This document shows, one piece after another, positions 1-6,470 of a stretch of 27,899 nt of DNA. Below the pieces are notes generated by a model. The model ran no database searches. It was not told the origin of the DNA and worked only from the letters and a program-made list of their open reading frames with translations. Made by a program: the position numbers and the translations under genes. Origin of the DNA: a virus; IMG/VR virus record IMGVR_UViG_3300046474_000122, positions 1 through 27,899 of that record, one strand, 5' to 3'. How positions within the stretch are numbered: position 1 is the first letter of the stretch; the number at the start of each line of letters is the position of its first letter.

Positions 1-61
1 GTGCGCGGCCCCGGAGCGAACCTTCCTATGGCATCTGGTGAGCATTGACCCGCATTTTGAT
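1..61. other. edge region downstream of imuA, no assignable gene
   Basis: This stretch follows the imuA stop codon. ImuB would be expected next on the minus strand. The first minus-strand ATG (55-53) reaches a stop after nine codons. The frame opening at 45 is open to the edge but does not resemble an ImuB N-terminus. An AGGAAGG motif (27-21, minus strand) might be a ribosome binding site for a start near or beyond the edge. Nothing firmer can be said. Confidence 0.4.
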
Positions 62-793
62 TTACCGGGTCAGCTCAGCCAGCCGATCTTGGGTAACCAA
101 TGGCGCACGCTCCGGCGCCACCTGACGATGCCTCTGAGGAATAAACATCGAGACCGACATAGGCAGGAACAAAGGCTCATCCCGCTGCGGTCCCTGACGC
201 TTCACAAACCCGATCTCGATGCCGCCAGGCGCTGGCCGCACACTCAACCGTAGAGGCGCTGGTGATGCGTCCTGCTCGGCTGTCAGCGGGCGGAAGTTGA
301 AGAATAGCGTTTCTCCCTGCTGCGCGGCGAGGTGCAGGCGCCTCAAGCTCTCGGCTCGCACGGGCTGCTGCCTCGCGTTGGAGCTCGACGTTTGCCCCGG
401 CCAGAACAGTAATGCGCCACAGCTACCGCTGCGAAGCACCTGCTCGGCAGCCCATAGCGCGTCTGCGGTGCGTTCCGAGCGTATCCACAGGACCGACTCC
501 AGAGGCAAGCCAAGCGCAGCCAGGGACAGCGCTTGCGGAGCGTGCGGCGGCTGCAGTAGCACGACCTTGCGCGCCGCCACCTTTGCCAATGCAGGAGCGA
601 CCAGCCGCATCTCCCCTATCCCGGGCTGCTGCACCAATAGGTCGACAAGCGTACCTACAGGCCAGCCGCCGCCCGGCAATTGGTTCGATAGCGCCGGATG
701 ACCAGTATCGATGCACTGCGTCCGGCTGCGCCCTAGCTGAGATGCGCGCCAGAGTGACGGATGAAGCGCCTCAAGCTCGTTTGCGTTCGTCAT
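62..793 (-). CDS. imuA: ImuA-type translesion synthesis accessory protein (SulA/RecA-like)
   Basis: The 243-residue product resembles ImuA, a RecA-fold relative that works with ImuB and the DnaE2 polymerase in SOS-induced error-prone translesion synthesis. Visible family features are the PGGGWPVGTLVDLL stretch (about residues 40-53), a degenerate nucleotide-binding loop (QQPGIGEMRL), the ARKVVLLQPPHAPQ strand and loop, and LFFNFRP near residue 165. The length is normal for the family. The ATG lies 18 bases from a perfect LexA box, so SOS control is very likely. It is the only gene here that looks chromosomal rather than phage-borne. ImuB is not visible in the remaining 61 bases, so the usual imuA-imuB-dnaE2 order cannot be confirmed. 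Confidence 0.82.
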   Translation of the reverse strand: MTNANELEALHPSLWRASQLGRSRTQCIDTGHPALSNQLPGGGWPVGTLVDLLVQQPGIGEMRLVAPALAKVAARKVVLLQPPHAPQALSLAALGLPLESVLWIRSERTADALWAAEQVLRSGSCGALLFWPGQTSSSNARQQPVRAESLRRLHLAAQQGETLFFNFRPLTAEQDASPAPLRLSVRPAPGGIEIGFVKRQGPQRDEPLFLPMSVSMFIPQRHRQVAPERAPLVTQDRLAELTR

Positions 794-810
794 GTTGTGT
801 TTGCAAAATA

Positions 811-826
811 CTGTATGTTCGTACAG
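811..826. promoter_or_regulatory. LexA (SOS) box
   Basis: The sequence CTGTATGTTCGTACAG matches the CTGT-N8-ACAG LexA operator exactly. It sits 18 bases upstream of imuA (minus strand) and 59 bases upstream of the plus-strand ORF at 885. On the minus strand a TTGTCA -35-like element and a TACAGT -10-like element about 18 bases apart overlap the box, as expected for LexA repression of imuA. On the plus strand TTGCAA (801-806) and weaker -10 candidates around 824-830 also flank it, so control of both divergent genes is possible. Confidence 0.88.
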
Positions 827-884
827 TATAGCGTGACAAAACAGCCATGTCGAAATACTAACGGTCTAACGAGTTGGGGGAGTT

Positions 885-1193
885 ATGGCAGATGAAGGAA
901 TTCTTGAGGATCTGGATGCGGCGGACGACGCGGCGAGAGAGATTGTCCCGCGGGTGGTGATGCGCTATCGGGAATTAGGCGTACTCACCTGGGCGCTCAT
1001 GCACAAGATTGAGGGCGAAGTGCTAGACGCATTAGACGCGACTGGCGTGCATCCGAGAGCGGCGCTCAGCATGATCCGGTCGTCGCCAGCGTTTAGGTAT
1101 CCACAGGATGATCGTCCGGCGTCATTTGGCGGTGCGTCCGCTATGCCGGCGATCTTCCTTCAGATTGAGCGGGCGTGGAATCGGGTTCACTAG
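885..1193 (+). CDS. unrecognised 102-residue protein at the prophage-host junction
   Basis: I do not recognise this family. The protein is acidic at the N-terminus (MADEGILEDLDAADDAARE) and mostly predicted helical, with no signal peptide or membrane segment. A GGGGGAG stretch at 876-882 could serve as a ribosome binding site, although it lies close to the ATG. It is one of only two plus-strand genes supported here. Its TAG stop overlaps the stop of the convergent gene at 1190 within one CTAG palindrome, a tight fit that suggests it belongs to the phage block. The LexA box 59 bases upstream raises the possibility of SOS induction. Either a phage accessory gene or a host gene is possible. Confidence 0.55.
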   Translation: MADEGILEDLDAADDAAREIVPRVVMRYRELGVLTWALMHKIEGEVLDALDATGVHPRAALSMIRSSPAFRYPQDDRPASFGGASAMPAIFLQIERAWNRVH

Positions 1194-1690
1194 TCATTCT
1201 GCGGCGCGTCGGCGATCGTATAATGTTTCGGCGATTTCTCGGCGTGCATCGCTTGCAAGCGCGCCACATGCGGTGTGAGTTCCGTTACAGCACGCCGGTA
1301 GCCATTTGGGAAGTCGCGGTCGTCGATCAGCTTGTCAGCGTATTTGGCGCGCACCAAGATAGCCAGGCAAGCGAGTGCGTGGCCCAGGTGCGGGATACCG
1401 CTGTCAGGATCGGCTTCTTCGCCCACGAACCATGCGTTGAGGTGTCGCTTTGCAGCGTCGTAGTAAATGCTGGCTCGCACGTCCGTAGCCGCGAAGTTTC
1501 CCCTCCCATACTTTCCCGCCCCGTCCAGCAGTCCGATCGCGCCAAGTGCTGTCGCCTCTTCTGGCCAGAGGTGCATCGGGATCTTGGACGAGCCAATGCT
1601 GTCCTTCGGGTTCGGTTTTTTGGTGGCGGTGCCAGTCGGCCCGAAAGTCAGCGCGTCATGCTCGTCAGCGAGCGGATCGATAGTACTCAT
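1190..1690 (-). CDS. phage dATP/dGTP diphosphohydrolase-like protein (DUF5664, MazG/MazZ-like)
   Basis: This 166-residue protein matches the DUF5664 (dGTP_diPhyd_N) family, MazG-like all-alpha nucleotide pyrophosphohydrolases of phages. Visible signatures are GAGKYGRGNF (57-66), the RH of KRHLNAW (82-83), EEADPDSG (91-98) and HLGHA (101-105). The acidic and histidine residues are plausible Mg-binding and substrate-binding positions. Such enzymes hydrolyse purine dNTPs to dNMP and pyrophosphate; the best-known member, MazZ, serves 2-aminoadenine DNA synthesis. It lies at the end of the phage operon, with a 4-base ATGA overlap with the preceding gene. The partner genes purZ and datZ are not in this window, so a Z-genome role is not supported; nucleotide-pool control is the safer reading. 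Confidence 0.72.
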   Translation of the reverse strand: MSTIDPLADEHDALTFGPTGTATKKPNPKDSIGSSKIPMHLWPEEATALGAIGLLDGAGKYGRGNFAATDVRASIYYDAAKRHLNAWFVGEEADPDSGIPHLGHALACLAILVRAKYADKLIDDRDFPNGYRRAVTELTPHVARLQAMHAEKSPKHYTIADAPQND

Positions 1691-1941
1691 TTCTTAGTCA
1701 CCTTTGCATGTACCCACATCGAAGCCATTGCGCCCAAGCCGGAGCCGAGACCAATAGCCAAAACGATCCAGCCGTATCCGTTGCGTGCAGTCGTGGCGAT
1801 CACGTAGACCTCGCACGCCGCCATCGACATCGAGGTAGGCAAGACCCAGAGATATTGCTTGTTGACGACGTTTAGCTGCTGGAATGCTTTCAGGAAGATG
1901 AAGACAAAGGCGGTGAGGAACGCTAGCAGGTAGGTGCTCAT
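1687..1941 (-). CDS. small phage membrane protein, function unknown
   Basis: The 84-residue product has an N-terminal hydrophobic segment (residues 4-17), a second around 31-50 and a third (57-77) rich in glycine and alanine, so it is probably a three-pass inner-membrane protein. Its start overlaps the stop of the HTH-metallophosphoesterase gene and its stop overlaps the start of the nucleotide-hydrolase gene (both 4-base overlaps), so the three genes form a coupled unit. No family function is recognised. It lies apart from the endolysin, so a holin role is possible but not favoured. Confidence 0.6.
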   Translation of the reverse strand: MSTYLLAFLTAFVFIFLKAFQQLNVVNKQYLWVLPTSMSMAACEVYVIATTARNGYGWIVLAIGLGSGLGAMASMWVHAKVTKK

Positions 1942-3125
1942 GCCGCCTCCTTGAGCTGCCCCTTGATCATGTCAAAGCTAACCGTGATTCTGCCAACCTC
2001 GCCATAATCCCTGTGGTACGTGATCACCTTGGCGTCGCGGCCCGTGACCCAGCCACCGCGTGCCGCGTAGGCATCAGGTGCCGCCAGGGTGCGATGCTGC
2101 TCCACGATCATCAGGTTATTCTCCTTGACGTCGACGTGGTGCAGGTGTCCGGTGTGAGCGTAGGCATACTTGGTGCGGCCGAACATTTCCCTGAACTGCG
2201 CGGCGAAGACCTCGGACACGTTTGTCACCCTCCGTTTGTGCCCGTGGTGCGTAAAGATTGCGACCTTACCGAACTCGTAGGCGTTGTAAGGCGATGGGCT
2301 GGTGTCGACGGTTACCCGAGGATTATTCTCGTACAGGACGGCGATCCACTCGCGCAGCCAGACTTGGCTCACCGGGTCGTGGTTCGCGTCGGCCATGATG
2401 ATGTGCAGGCATTCATGCTTGGCGAGCAGCATTTCGATCACTCGTCGCAGCACGCGGATAGCCACCCTGACCAGCTTCGGAAAGCGCGTATCGGCATCCA
2501 GCAAGTGCTTGGAGGCGGGCGTAACAGCGTCGAAGCCATCCCAGTGCAGAAGGTCCGAAATTTGCGCCAGGACGGCTGTTTTCGCATTTGGCGACTGCGC
2601 GATGGCGCGCTCGAACCACGCGACCAATGTTTGCTCGGCGATGTCGATGTCCCAACTGGCTCCTGTCTCGGGCGCCCAACTTAGAGCCCCCATGTGGAAA
2701 TCGGTAATTACGAAACAGTTGAGTAAGTCGTCGTTACCGGACGGGCTAGTGTATTTCTGACGCGGCAGCCGCGGTAAATTCTCTGCCATTGCCGCGAACA
2801 CCTCGCGCATTAGCGTGGCCTGCTGCTCCTGATCGGGGCTTTGACGCTCCCATGTCCGCTCTACTTCTCCACCCGGGCCGCGCTGCACCGTGACCTTGCC
2901 CATGTTGAAGCCGGGTGCGGCGCCACTTTCGAAGTGCCCCGGCGCATACCCCCGCCGCGCCGCCGAAACCTTCAGTCGCTCGATAGACTGCTGCACACTG
3001 CTTTTCGACATGCCGAGTTCGCGCGCTGCGGCTCGCATGCTGCCTAGCCTGTTCGTGGCCTCGACAAACTGCGACTGGCGAGGGGTCGGGTCGAACTCAA
3101 GCAGCTTAGGGTCAATGATGGTCAT
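1938..3125 (-). CDS. phage HTH plus metallophosphoesterase fusion protein
   Basis: The 395-residue protein starts with a helix-turn-helix (about residues 18-50; GSMRAAARELGMSKSSVQQSI) followed by a linker and a calcineurin-like metallophosphoesterase core. Core motifs in order are D142-x-H144, SD191LLH194 (in place of the usual GDxxD), N248-H249-D250, the HHGH motif at 293-296, and G326-H-x-H329. All the main metal-binding positions are present except the second Asp of motif II, which is His. Similar proteins occur in many tailed phages, often misnamed oxidoreductase. The substrate is unknown; a DNA-targeted phosphoesterase is an inference from the HTH. The gene overlaps both neighbours by 4 bases. 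Confidence 0.72.
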   Translation of the reverse strand: MTIIDPKLLEFDPTPRQSQFVEATNRLGSMRAAARELGMSKSSVQQSIERLKVSAARRGYAPGHFESGAAPGFNMGKVTVQRGPGGEVERTWERQSPDQEQQATLMREVFAAMAENLPRLPRQKYTSPSGNDDLLNCFVITDFHMGALSWAPETGASWDIDIAEQTLVAWFERAIAQSPNAKTAVLAQISDLLHWDGFDAVTPASKHLLDADTRFPKLVRVAIRVLRRVIEMLLAKHECLHIIMADANHDPVSQVWLREWIAVLYENNPRVTVDTSPSPYNAYEFGKVAIFTHHGHKRRVTNVSEVFAAQFREMFGRTKYAYAHTGHLHHVDVKENNLMIVEQHRTLAAPDAYAARGGWVTGRDAKVITYHRDYGEVGRITVSFDMIKGQLKEAA

Positions 3126-3439
3126 TTGCTCTCCGGTGTACGAGGCCAGGCTTCAATCAAGGTGCGCTTTTCGCTGTGGAGCTTTTCATCTTTCGGCCGA
3201 CAGCCAGCCATTGCCGCCTCGAGCCCGGTCGAATAGACCTCCCATGCCGCCGAGTCCTGTAGGGCAATCTGAGCGGCGGCCTTGTCGCCCGGGTAGGCGC
3301 CGACGCCATAGCGATTAGTTGGCCGCATCGGCACATCACCGAGGCAGCCGACCGCGACCGGAACCTGCACGGTTTCCGGTGCCGGCCTGGTCGTGGCGCA
3401 GCCGGTCAGCAACAGTGAGCAGAGAATGAGCGCTCTCAT
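3122..3439 (-). CDS. Rz1-like outer-membrane spanin lipoprotein
   Basis: The 105-residue product begins with a short lipoprotein signal (MRALILCSLLLTGC) whose lipobox LLTGC puts the lipidated Cys at residue 14. A Pro-containing stretch follows (RPAPETVQVPV), as in Rz1 proteins. The o-spanin anchors in the outer membrane and pairs with the i-spanin to fuse the membranes at lysis. The ATG at 3439 is preferred because GGGGAG precedes it by 7 bases and it forms an ATGA overlap with the i-spanin stop; in-frame ATGs at 3445 and 3454 are alternatives. It is longer than classical Rz1, and overlaps the i-spanin gene end to start rather than being embedded in it. Confidence 0.72.
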   Translation of the reverse strand: MRALILCSLLLTGCATTRPAPETVQVPVAVGCLGDVPMRPTNRYGVGAYPGDKAAAQIALQDSAAWEVYSTGLEAAMAGCRPKDEKLHSEKRTLIEAWPRTPESK

Positions 3440-3807
3440 TGCCATGCTCCCCATGCCTCGCGCAGCACGCCGTCGCAGTTCGTGGCGTCACTACCGGCGA
3501 CTGCGGCCGCTCGCTTGTCGATGCCCTTGATGACGACCGCAGCGTGTTTCTCGGCCTCCTTGCGCAGCGAGTCGGCGTTCTGGGCAACTGCGCTGAGTGT
3601 CGCGATCGCCTGGTTCTGCTCGCGTACCTTGTCTAGCAGGGCGTCGTACTCCTGCTGTTTGGCGGCGAGCTCTTTCAGGTGGGCGCGTTCCAGCCTCCAT
3701 CCGTTGACCGTGGCGCCGGCAAGCGCCGACCCTATGATGACTGCTAGAGCGAAGAGGGCCCCGGCAAGGAGCCGATACGGCGATGGGATCAGGTCGATCA
3801 TGATCAT
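3436..3807 (-). CDS. Rz-like inner-membrane spanin
   Basis: The 123-residue protein has one N-terminal membrane segment (about residues 13-32, LLAGALFALAVIIGSALAGA) followed by a charged, helical, coiled-coil-like periplasmic part (about 35-105). This is the i-spanin layout. It lies directly after the endolysin and holin-like genes and directly before a lipoprotein gene, the standard lysis-cassette order. It overlaps both neighbours by 4 bases. The call rests on architecture and position rather than strong sequence similarity. Confidence 0.75.
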   Translation of the reverse strand: MIMIDLIPSPYRLLAGALFALAVIIGSALAGATVNGWRLERAHLKELAAKQQEYDALLDKVREQNQAIATLSAVAQNADSLRKEAEKHAAVVIKGIDKRAAAVAGSDATNCDGVLREAWGAWQ

Positions 3808-4076
3808 TGCCCCGGTGGGTTGCGCGGCGCGTCAGCCCGCATGAGAGACTTTGCGCCAACCGAGGCCGCAATCGTCCCGATGAACTCGATCATCTGCCGC
3901 ACGTATTCACCGAGCACGCCCATGTCGAGATTGATCTTGCCGGTCGCGACGCCAACAGAAGCGCCAAGGTGGTAGATGCCGACCATGACCGCCCCGAGGA
4001 TCCGGACCGGGCAAAGCGTGGCGTTATCGCCCTCGCTCATCATATGGGCGAAGATTTTGCGTATCCATTCCTTCAT
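3804..4076 (-). CDS. holin-like small membrane protein of the lysis cassette
   Basis: This 90-residue protein has two hydrophobic stretches (about residues 25-45, VRILGAVMVGIYHLGASVGVA, and 62-76, MIEFIGTIAASVGAK) and a charged N-terminus with MSEGDNATLCPVR, a pattern found in phage proteins next to endolysins. It starts 3 bases after the endolysin stop and overlaps the i-spanin start by 4 bases. A holin or antiholin role is inferred from size, hydrophobicity and position. The coiled-coil/TM protein at 4622-4882 is the competing candidate, and the two may act together. Confidence 0.55.
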   Translation of the reverse strand: MKEWIRKIFAHMMSEGDNATLCPVRILGAVMVGIYHLGASVGVATGKINLDMGVLGEYVRQMIEFIGTIAASVGAKSLMRADAPRNPPGQ

Positions 4077-4079
4077 GAT

Positions 4080-4622
4080 TTACCCTTTCAGAACACGTAG
4101 CGCGGCCGCATACAGATCGATCCGCTCCTGTAGCCCATTCGTACCGCCGTTGACCGCCCGGGTTACGCGCGCCTGGTCGCCGGTATCGGCAATCGCGTTG
4201 ATGCCGCGCGAAATCCAATACCAGCCAGCCGATCGACAGGCGTTGAGTGGCGTCTCCAGCAGCTCAGGGTTGTGCAGGAGTCGATCATCACCGAACAGGA
4301 ATTGGCTGCAGGCGCGGAAGTTATCTCTTCCTGTGATTTGCAACAGGCCCCTACCCTTGTACCTTTGGCCGTCGCCGTCCTTGTCTGTGGTGTTGCCGAG
4401 CTTTTCCGCAAGACGCCCGGTGTCGTAAGCCTCACCGCTGGCCAGCTCGAGCACGTAGCGCAACTGGCCCGACTCGACGCCGACTTGCGCCAGGAACGAA
4501 GCCCGTCTCTCAGGGGTGTTAATCCGGGCCTCGTCCATCGTGGCATTCAGACCATCGAGGTAGCGTGCAGCCCGGTTACGCCCATACGGGTAGATCCGCA
4601 CCAACTGTTCCAGAGTCAGCAT
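4080..4622 (-). CDS. endolysin, glycoside hydrolase family 19 (chitinase-like muramidase)
   Basis: The 180-residue protein is a compact single-domain GH19 endolysin that cuts the glycan strands of peptidoglycan to release virions. Visible signatures are FLAQVGVESGQL with the likely general acid Glu50, the SGEAYDTGR segment (62-70), and DGQRYKGRGLLQITGR, the conserved GRG-x-x-QxTG region. There is no signal peptide, so export must rely on a holin. The ATG at 4622 is chosen over an upstream in-frame start at 4709: it makes a 4-base overlap with the preceding gene's stop, and the extra Arg-rich N-terminus would lie wholly inside that gene. Confidence 0.88.
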   Translation of the reverse strand: MLTLEQLVRIYPYGRNRAARYLDGLNATMDEARINTPERRASFLAQVGVESGQLRYVLELASGEAYDTGRLAEKLGNTTDKDGDGQRYKGRGLLQITGRDNFRACSQFLFGDDRLLHNPELLETPLNACRSAGWYWISRGINAIADTGDQARVTRAVNGGTNGLQERIDLYAAALRVLKG

Positions 4623-4882
4623 CAACCCCTCCAGAAGTGTTGAGCCAGCCACGATAGGCCGGCGCCGACGCTTGCCATTGCGCCGCCCAGGATCATCATG
4701 GTTCGCCACCCGCCCCGTGCCTCGGAAAGAGTAAGCAGCACTTGATCGAGTTTCTCGGTCAGTTGCTGGTTACTCTCTTCAAGGCGCGCTGTGCTTGCGG
4801 ATAGATAGGTGACTTGAACTTCGAGCCGGGTAATGTCTAAGCGGGCCTGCACTAGCGCCTCGTTGTGTTGGTTGTCATTCAC
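4622..4882 (-). CDS. coiled-coil protein with C-terminal TM segment, holin/XhlA-like candidate
   Basis: The 86-residue product has a long amphipathic, coiled-coil-like region (about residues 8-57) and one C-terminal membrane segment (62-82, MMILGGAMASVGAGLSWLAQH). This layout recalls XhlA-type lysis accessory proteins. It starts with GTG and overlaps the endolysin start by 4 bases, so it probably opens the lysis cassette. A strong intrinsic terminator ends only 12 bases before its start, leaving no room for a separate promoter. Expression therefore needs read-through or antitermination. Confidence 0.6.
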   Translation of the reverse strand: MNDNQHNEALVQARLDITRLEVQVTYLSASTARLEESNQQLTEKLDQVLLTLSEARGGWRTMMILGGAMASVGAGLSWLAQHFWRG

Positions 4883-4893
4883 GGTTGGCCCGT

Positions 4894-4917
4894 AAAAAAG
4901 CCCGCTCGTGGCAGGCT
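4894..4917 (-). terminator. intrinsic terminator before the lysis cassette
   Basis: On the minus strand a 7-bp stem (AGCCTGC / GCGGGCT, with one G-U pair) and a 5-base loop are followed by a run of six T. The T run ends 12 bases before the GTG start at 4882. It lies after the stop of the 4957-5232 gene. Confidence 0.75.
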
Positions 4918-4956
4918 GGGTTGAGGGAATGTGGTTGCCGGTCGCCGCCGGCTAAA

Positions 4957-5232
4957 TCAATATTTGTCGCAGTGGCCGGGATCCACCCTGTCGAGAAGTC
5001 GACACAAGATGCAGGCCCAGCGTCTCCCCTCTTTCCGTACGCGCTGTGCTCTGGCGCTCATGTATTCGCTGTCATCGCCGCCAGTCGACGCGTTGCCGAC
5101 TCGATCAAAACCTTTGGCGATCGTCCAGGCGCGCGGAGAGCCAACGAGGATCGAGGCAAGCATCCAAGGCAAGGCGAGCGCCACGCACAGGACACAGACC
5201 AGCCAAATACCAAAGAGACGGACACGTGCCAT
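4957..5232 (-). CDS. conserved phage small membrane protein next to the lysis genes
   Basis: The 91-residue protein has one N-terminal membrane segment (about residues 4-30, with IWLVCVLCVALALPWML) and a soluble C-terminal part. The pattern SPRAWTIAKGFDRVGNASTGGDD, then a WACILCRLLDRVDPGHC end, is one I associate with Burkholderiales prophage proteins of unknown function. The ATG at 5232 is preceded by GAGGT at suitable spacing; an in-frame extension to 5310 would run through the upstream terminator hairpin and is rejected. It lies between two minus-strand terminators. A lysis or membrane role is a guess from position. Confidence 0.6.
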   Translation of the reverse strand: MARVRLFGIWLVCVLCVALALPWMLASILVGSPRAWTIAKGFDRVGNASTGGDDSEYMSARAQRVRKEGRRWACILCRLLDRVDPGHCDKY

Positions 5233-5248
5233 TGCGACCTCACAAAAG

Positions 5249-5272
5249 AAAAAAGCCCGCACATGGCGGGCT
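5249..5272 (-). terminator. intrinsic terminator between acyltransferase and late-gene side
   Basis: A perfect 7-bp stem (AGCCCGC / GCGGGCT) with loop ACATG (plus-strand reading) is followed on the minus strand by six T, then C and four more T. The main T run ends 17 bases before the ATG at 5232, and the GAGGT binding site lies between them. The orientation fits termination of leftward transcription. Confidence 0.8.
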
Positions 5273-5304
5273 GTTGTATTGACTGAAGCTGAATCGGATT
5301 TGAA

Positions 5305-5333
5305 TTGCAACGGATACCAAACAGGTTTATCTT
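5305..5333 (+). promoter_or_regulatory. candidate sigma70-like promoter for the acyltransferase
   Basis: TTGCAA (5305-5310) and TATCTT (5328-5333) are separated by exactly 17 bases and each matches the sigma70 consensus at four of six positions. The gene is transcribed against all its neighbours and needs its own promoter, but the match is modest. Confidence 0.3.
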
Positions 5334-5367
5334 CTGTCGAGTCAGCTAACGACCAATGGTGATCTCA

Positions 5368-6426
5368 ATGGCATACCTGTCTATCCTCGATGGAGTCAGA
5401 GCAGTTGCGGTTCTATTGGTCGTTGCGTGTCATTTGCTATCACGTCTATACGGCACTCTGGAACCGCCTGGTTACTCCTTAGCTACTGTCGGCCAGCTAG
5501 GTGTCGCAATCTTCTTCGTGCACACCGCCTTAGTATTGCTCGGGTCACTGGAACGCCATGGCTCAGCCACGATTCCGTTTTATGTGCGCAGGGTTTTTCG
5601 CATCTATCCGCTATCAATCACGGTCATACTGCTCATCGCGCTTTGGCGGCTGGCGGCGCATGCCCCACTGGAGGGCCGGAGACTTATCGGCAGCCTACTA
5701 CTGATGCAGAACCTGGTGGATGAGCAGCCCTATCTGGGTCAATTGTGGTCGCTCCCGTACGAGGTGCAGATGTACCTTTGCCTCCCGCTCCTCTACGCAA
5801 TCGTGAAGCGCACGCGGTGGCCACTCCTTGGGGTTGGGCTGGCGTACATCGTTCTTCTAATTATGGCCGTAGGCGTGAGCAATCTGGATCGTTTCCGCGT
5901 TTCAGGCGTAACCGCTCCGTTCCTTCAATACACGCCATGCTTCATGGCCGGGGTACTCGCGTACGCCCTTGCTGGCCGCATTCCTCAAGTGGTGAGACCG
6001 CTTTGGCTTGCCGTTTTCCTGGCAAGCTGCATTGCCTTCGGACCGATGCTAGTGAGTGCCGGGATGTCAGAAACACCTTTCTTATGGCTGGTCTGCCTAC
6101 TCCTTGGCTTCGCAATCCCCGCATGCCAAGAGATGACATGCAGACCGATCGCTACGGCTACAAAGACTGTCGCAACATACTCCTACGGCGTGTACCTCAC
6201 CCACATGTTTGCGCTTGCAGCTATCGACGGCTTAATGCCGGGGCCGCCTATTGTGCAGTGGGCAGCCATGCTGATTCTTCTCGCAGGGCTGCCGTACATC
6301 TGTTACCACGGCATCGAGAAACGCGGCGTTGCTCTTGGCGCGCGGCTCGTCGATCGCTACTCCCGGCCGCGTCAGCCAGCGGTTCTCGGTGTTACGGCTG
6401 CAAGCGATAACGCGACCCGACCTTAG
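5368..6426 (+). CDS. acyltransferase 3 family membrane protein (O-antigen/polysaccharide acylation), lysogenic conversion candidate
   Basis: The 352-residue polytopic membrane protein belongs to the acyltransferase-3 (OafA/YrhL-like) family, which transfers acetyl groups to surface polysaccharides. Visible are the N-terminal LDGVRAVAVLLVVACH block with the conserved His, FYVRRVFRIYPL, and YGVYLTHM near the C-terminus, with about ten hydrophobic segments. One oddity: the usual FFxxSGF loop reads FFVHTALVL. The start at 5368 has a GGTGAT motif just upstream; an in-frame ATG at 5356 lacks one. It lies on the opposite strand to the late genes, beside the tail fibre, the usual place for a moron expressed in the lysogen. 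The likely effect is to alter the host surface and block superinfection. Confidence 0.85.
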   Translation: MAYLSILDGVRAVAVLLVVACHLLSRLYGTLEPPGYSLATVGQLGVAIFFVHTALVLLGSLERHGSATIPFYVRRVFRIYPLSITVILLIALWRLAAHAPLEGRRLIGSLLLMQNLVDEQPYLGQLWSLPYEVQMYLCLPLLYAIVKRTRWPLLGVGLAYIVLLIMAVGVSNLDRFRVSGVTAPFLQYTPCFMAGVLAYALAGRIPQVVRPLWLAVFLASCIAFGPMLVSAGMSETPFLWLVCLLLGFAIPACQEMTCRPIATATKTVATYSYGVYLTHMFALAAIDGLMPGPPIVQWAAMLILLAGLPYICYHGIEKRGVALGARLVDRYSRPRQPAVLGVTAASDNATRP

Positions 6427-6470
6427 CGCATGGCCGCTGCTCCAGCCTGCTCTACAACTTAGATCGCGGA

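Noticed and set aside
1-61. Start of imuB
   Set aside because: None of the three minus-strand frames gives a convincing ImuB N-terminus before the window ends.
827-880. A tRNA or attachment-site core at the host-phage junction
   Set aside because: No cloverleaf or tRNA 3' end can be drawn here, and a core repeat cannot be recognised without the other prophage end.
1190-1690. Reading the MazZ-like gene as proof of a 2-aminoadenine (Z) genome
   Set aside because: The family is broad, and the needed partners PurZ and DatZ are not in the window.
4623-4709. Longer N-terminus for the endolysin starting at 4709
   Set aside because: It adds an Arg/Gly-rich stretch encoded within the preceding gene, and the 4622 start makes the same 4-base overlap seen throughout the operon.
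5233-5310. N-terminal extension of the 4957-5232 gene up to 5310
   Set aside because: The extension would run through the intrinsic terminator stem and T tract, whereas GAGGT fits the ATG at 5232.
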